Below are positions 55,601 to 61,600 of a stretch of DNA of 64,000 nucleotides, in pieces. Source of the DNA: Heliocidaris erythrogramma (Eukaryota; Echinodermata; Echinoidea; Camarodonta; Echinometridae). The stretch lies in the NCBI GenBank assembly GCA_025617745.1, contig CM046866.1:12159725-12223724 (forward strand). The letters are read 5' to 3'. Under the pieces are notes generated by a model. It did no database searches. It was not told the DNA's origin and saw nothing but the letters and a program-made list of their open reading frames with translations. The first letter of the stretch is position 1. Every line of letters begins with the position of its first letter. The position numbers and the translations under genes were made by a program.

Positions 55601-58600
55601 CTGCTGATTTATTATTTTGTTTTCCATTCCTTTTTGTTTTCTTCACTCATCTCTTTGCATTTCTACTCACCCCATCCAAAATTTGCCCTTGATAATTTTC
55701 TCTCAATTTAATTCACTATTTCTCCTCCTATTTCGTGGTTTCCTCTTGAATTCTCTCCTTGTTTAATCTTGGGTCTTCCCTTTGATACTTTCTTTGTATT
55801 TTCCGGGGCTTTGGGGCGTATTTTTTTCCTTCCTTCCTTTTTATCTTGTCATTCTGTTAACATTTTCCTTTGAAATATCTTACATTTTTAACCCCTCCCT
55901 GTATTCTGTGCTGTGTTCTTTTTGTGCTTTCTGCACTAATATGGATAAATTTTTTTTTAACTTCCATTTTCACTTGAATTCTTTCATACACTCACCTTTC
56001 TCTTTCCCCTCCCACTGTCTTCCTCCATCTCTCATGTTCTTTCTTTCCCTTTTTCCTCTCCGTTGTCTTCTTTGTCCTTAAATTTGTCCTTTTATATTTC
56101 CTTTCACCTTGAAATATATCTGATTTATTTTTTCATTTTCATATTCTTTTTTATCCCTGTCTTCCTCTGTCTACCTGCTCTCTCTATATTTTATTTCCTT
56201 TTCTTTTCTTGCCCCTCATTCTTGCTTTCTCAATCTATCTTTCTCTCCCTTTTTCTCTCTATTTTCTCTTTTTCTTTTTCTGTTGTCCTACACTTCCCTT
56301 TCTGCTCTTTTCTCCCTCTTCATTCCGAACACATCATGTACCTTCTCTCTCTCTCTCTTTCACTATCTTTCTTTCACTCTCTCCCTCTCTCTCTCTCCCC
56401 TCCGCTCGCTCTCACTCTCTCACTCTCTCTCACTCTCTCACCATTTTCTAATCCATGCACCCCTATCTTGCCTGCCCTTAACATCACCATATCTTGAATG
56501 CCATTTTTGAACGGTCTGATGCACGATTGCATCCTGTCCAATCAACACCCTCGCTCATTCGAATGAACCAATAGCAACGGAGGAATGGCCCCAAAGAGAA
56601 AGATCACTCTCCAAACAGTCTGAAGGTATAGCACTCATCAACATCGTCTTTTTTTTCTTACGGTTTGCTTGATATCATGAATGTATTGTCCTTTATCGAA
56701 ATTTAGATTTGCACTCATTTGCATCATACTGTTTTTTAGTTCTTTCTGTTCTGTTCACTTTTATTTCATTAATACAAATACCTTAACTTTAAAATTATCA
56801 ATTATAAAAAAAGTTGCATTATGGCATAACATGAATGTCCACTTTGACTTGAGCATTAATTGAAATATTTATTAAAGTACTTTGCCTATTATCAACAATG
56901 GATGAGGGATAATTTCTTTCTCTTAAAAGCTGTGATGTCTGTGATAGTTGAGCTTATGTGGAAATTTTTGCTCTTTATTCCCAGTGAAGCATGTTTTGTA
57001 TGTGAGTGTCAGTTTAGAATAAAAACCAAGCCAGCATCTGTAACCTCAAATTTTTCAGTCTAAAAAAGAAAAAAAAGTTTTGTTTTGTACATCTGTGTGT
57101 AAGCATTTTCTTTGGTGTGAAGAGTTTGAATAGCTGAAAGGGAATAAAACCCTCCTAAAATAACTGTATAATATAAAATAAGTGGACTTTGTGGGGAGCA
57201 GAGTGTCATAACTCCATTTTCCCTTTTTTTTTTTTTGTCAAGCTGCTTGCCTGCTATAAAAGCTACCAATATTTGTGGGGGGAAATTTTGTAAAAGCTAC
57301 AAATATTTGAAGAAAAAAATACTGTAAGAGCTACAAATATTTGAAGAAAAAAATGCTGTAAGAGCTACAAATATTTGAAGAAAAAAAATGCTGTAAAAGC
57401 TACAAATATTTGAAGGGAAAAATGCTGTCACCATAGCAATTGGTGAGAGGTCTTTAGCTCATAAGTGATTTTGACTTTCTACAGCTTCAGTAGATGACAC
57501 TTAGGAATCACTTGTTTGAATGTTTCATATGATACCTGGGCGTGTCTTATGGGGGAAAGTCTGAAATCTTTGATCTGAATCATATTAGACTGTAAGAAAG
57601 TGCATCTCTAAAACAGCTTTATGCTACCATGTCAACTGCTGAGAGCCTGTAGGGTATTACAGATAAAGTTGAGTTCTGGTCATGCAAATTAAATTGTGAA
57701 AAGAACTGTCTCAAATCAATTGGGAAAGGTTGATCATGTCTACATAAGAATTTATGTATACTGTGAGGTTTTGGAATCATCAAAATTATAAGAAATTGAC
57801 GCAATCTCGCTGAAAAGCAATCATGCTGCACACAGAAATGGGTATATGGGACTCCACACACAGGTGGCATGAATGTTCGGCCCGAACACTTCAGTTATTT
57901 CTTGTCATATTATCAAATATTTAGTCATTTAAAGAGCACTTCTTTTTAGGGGACATTCCTATTATGATGTTCTTCCAAACTGACATAAAAGGAATGAGAA
58001 AGCTCACAAATTATTTTTCACCTTTCCCAGAACTCAACCTTCTCTTTAACTTTACGAAATGTAAAAAGGGGTTCATGCTTATCTACCTCTCAGCAGATGT
58101 TGTGCATTGTCGCTGAATGTAAAAAAAAAATGAAAAATAACAAAACAGAAGAAAAAACTCAGTGGTTCTTAAGCTTTGAATCCCAACCAAAAGTTGAAAA
58201 AAAAAATAATGAATTGAAAAAGGAGCAGCCTTATTTATGAAAACACATTTTAATTACCAATATTGAGTCATTTGGATAGTTATGCTGCTTCAACTTCCAA
58301 TGTCTAATTGCAGGAGTTCTATAGAATTTTAATAGCATTTTTAATAGTTTTGTTTATGACCCCCCCCCCCCCCCACTCCCCACCCTCAACAAGCTCTTGG
58401 TTAAGAACCACTGAGCTAAAAGCTGCAAATTATGCCGTTACATGTAAAGTATAACCCGTAATTAACTGTCTGTGTTTGCAAAGTAACATATAGAGCATCC
58501 ATTTTTATTCCAAATCGTATAAAGGCTCGATCTGCAACATCCAAAAAGGAGAAAATCTCAGTAAGTGATTGCGGGAATGCCCTTTTCAAGCTGCCCAAAA

Positions 58601-61600
58601 TTTTCATGATGGATATATATTTAACAGCATGAACATCATTCTTTCGCAATGTGTCAAAGGATTTTTGCTGTTTTCTCTCTCGGAATGATGTACGTCTACA
58701 TCTGTATGTTCTAATGGAATGTCTCGCAGTTGTGGGATTTTGTCCTTCTTCATCTCTTCTGTACCTGATTCTGAGCTGTCTCAGAAATGTCTTTATTTGT
58801 GGTTAATAATTCTATTCTTGAATTTCATTATTTTCAGTGCAATAAGACTGCTATACCTGGCAAGCAGTATTGAGTGATAATGTATTAATGAGTCATCATT
58901 TGTTTATGTGTTGTTCATGCATGATTAATTATCATATACCCTACTAGTATTTTCTTCTTATATCACTTTTTATGATTGGGGAGGGGGGGTGTTCAATTAC
59001 ACAAAATTACATAATTTAAAGTTGAATTTTCTTCCCAAAATAATCCTGTCATTGGGTATATTTTTAGATGTAAAGAATTTTTCTTTCTTAGTACTGATTT
59101 AACTGGAGGAAAGGATTAGGTATACATTTGTTGCATAGAATTTTTTGTTATGAAGCTTCTCTGGATGATAAACAAGTTAGTGAACCCGTTGAAGGACAGT
59201 TAATAGCATCAAGCATATATGACGACCATTATTACAGTTTGGTTTTCCTGAGCTTACTGTTGAAAGTGCTTTGCCTGGTTGTGTTGTGTAAAGAATAGAT
59301 ACTAGCTGTCTCTTTATATAGTACCTGTCAGCATGAGTTGTGATGTGGTTAGTTGCCTCTCTTTATGCTATGCGTGTCTCACTTTCATCTTATTTGAATA
59401 GGTGTCAAGTCTCAAATCTCTAATAAATGAACGCTAGTGTAATAAATTCTCTTTATTTTGCAAGAAATCTTTTCAGGATTTTCTATAAAAAGAACAAAAT
59501 TGAGACTCCCTAAGGCTGTAGTTTTGTATCTTATTTCTTCCTGAGTTTCAGTTTTTCTTTTTCCTTTTTACCGAGTGGTTTCATGTCCTTCGACCCATAT
59601 ATTGAAATTGCTGTTGGCTGCTGCAAAGCTTTCTGCTGTTATTGTCAATTTATTGCTCCTCTGAAACCACACCTTTTTTCACATGCTTGCTTGAAATGTA
59701 AGAAATAACCGTTCTGCAATGCTAATGACCTTTTTTGTAGACATGCTTTCTTTACACCTTGCTAATTATTTGAAATATCCTTATTAAAAGAAAGATTTCC
59801 ATCAGTTCAAGTCTTGTGATCTCTCGTTTTTCGCTCCAATCAGGAACGGGTCCCATTTGCTGTCGTCGGTAGCAACCACATTATGGAGGTCAACGGAAAG
59901 CGGGTCAGAGGTCGACAGTACCCCTGGGGAATCGCTGAAGGTAATTTAGAGAAAGATCATTACTAACCCTACTCTTCTCATTGGGACCTTGATATTTGGC
60001 AAGCTCTCCCTGTACACATATAATGCATATGTATTTCCACTCATTGATAATTTTTTTATTATAGTGGCTATTATGTCAAATCAATCCAAACCGTTTTTGA
60101 CCAAAAGATGATGATCTAAATAAAACAACTGAAATATCCCCCATTACAAATGTATCGCTATTTTGGGGGTCTTTTGTGCTTTTCCCAAACAGATGTAGAA
60201 AAAAGTTAATTTCAAGTTTTAAATACAATTGTTTTGCTTGAAACTTTCCAATCTGTTTTTCAAGCATTAAATGATTGCTTTTTTCTCATTTCAACTCCTT
60301 TTTTTTTTTCGCACATATGAATAACGAATGATATACATGTATTTTTGTTTCTATCGCATGCTTGTTCTGCTGCCCTCAGTTGAGAACCTGGAACATTGTG
60401 ATTTCATTCCGCTTCGTAACATGCTGATCAGAACGCATATGCAAGACCTCAAGGACGTCACAAACAACGTCCACTACGAGAACTTCCGATGTCGCAAGCT
60501 CACTGCAGTCACGTCGGGCGATGCGAAGAGAGGCGGAAAGTAAGACCAAGACATAGAAAGAGTGTGATACCGATTAGTGAATAATTGACATAGTACTGTG
60601 AATATACGGATTATGTGGACATACATTTACATGAGTCTACGAAGTAATTAAAAACAGAGTATGTATTAGAGCCAGATGTCTATTTGCACTTCTGCTGGTG
60701 AAGCAGAAGGAAGTTGGTAAAATAATCTTCTCTAGTCACATTTCACTCTGGTGGGTTCTCAAGACTATATGCTCTTGCTGGATCCGCTTGGGTATTACAA
60801 ATAAAATAGATTTTTAGTGCAATAATCAAAGTTTTATGTGTATGCAGACTAACATTCAAACAATTATGTAATTTTGCCATCTGTTAAGAACTAAAAGGGT
60901 ATGAACTGTTTGTAAAAAGTATATGGGTTACTGTTCTACCTGTATCTCTCAGCATGAGATCTATTCTATTTACATGTAATGGTCAGATTTCTTAGAAATA
61001 CAAGTCATCTCATTTACCACTGAACATTTTTCAACATCAAATCTTGGATTGTCCAAGTGAAATGAACATCCCTGTTTTTCAGTGCCAGGCATTATTAAAG
61101 AATATCCTTTTTAAAAAGCCAGCATATTTTTCTATTATGTACTGGTATAAAAAAATGAGAAACTATCCTTCGTCCTTGCAGGGCAAGCTCTAAGAACCCC
61201 ATCGCCCAGTTTGAGGAGGAGAAGCTGGAGCATGATAAGAAGATGAGGAAAATGGAATCAGAGATGGAACAAGTCTTTGAGATGAAGGTCAAGGAGAAAC
61301 AGAAGGGACTGGAAGACTCAGAATCTGATGTATGTATAGCCTGAAGAGAGTTTGTATCAAATGAAAATAGATTAAAGCCCATCTACATTTAACCCTTTCA
61401 TGACAGGAATTATTTAAAGTAGATATTCAAAGAAAATCACAAATATGGCAATTAATATATCACTAGAAACTGGGAAGCTTACAGATGGCAATCGTATAAG
61501 TTTTATGTCAACTGCGTATCTGGTGATTATAAAAACAACACAAATAAAAGCTCTTCTCAGCATCTGGAATATCCGAGGATTCGCCAGAAATATAGCGATG

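Larger units (their letters stand above)
54726..59843 (+). other. Septin intron, 5.1 kb
   Basis: It holds an 870 bp pyrimidine-rich stretch, a possible 51 bp in-frame cassette exon (56575-56625), a 38 bp minisatellite and one copy of a TTAA-flanked element, all listed separately. 58100-59843 shows only a poly-C run at about 58361-58374 and AT-rich sequence. Confidence 0.87.

Noticed and set aside
55782..56510. Overlapping Ser/Leu/Phe-rich open frames
   Set aside because: Artefact of a pyrimidine-rich tract lacking stops; no motif and no splice context.
57257..57429. Regular repeats considered as CRISPR
   Set aside because: No distinct spacers; units are head-to-tail copies in an animal intron.
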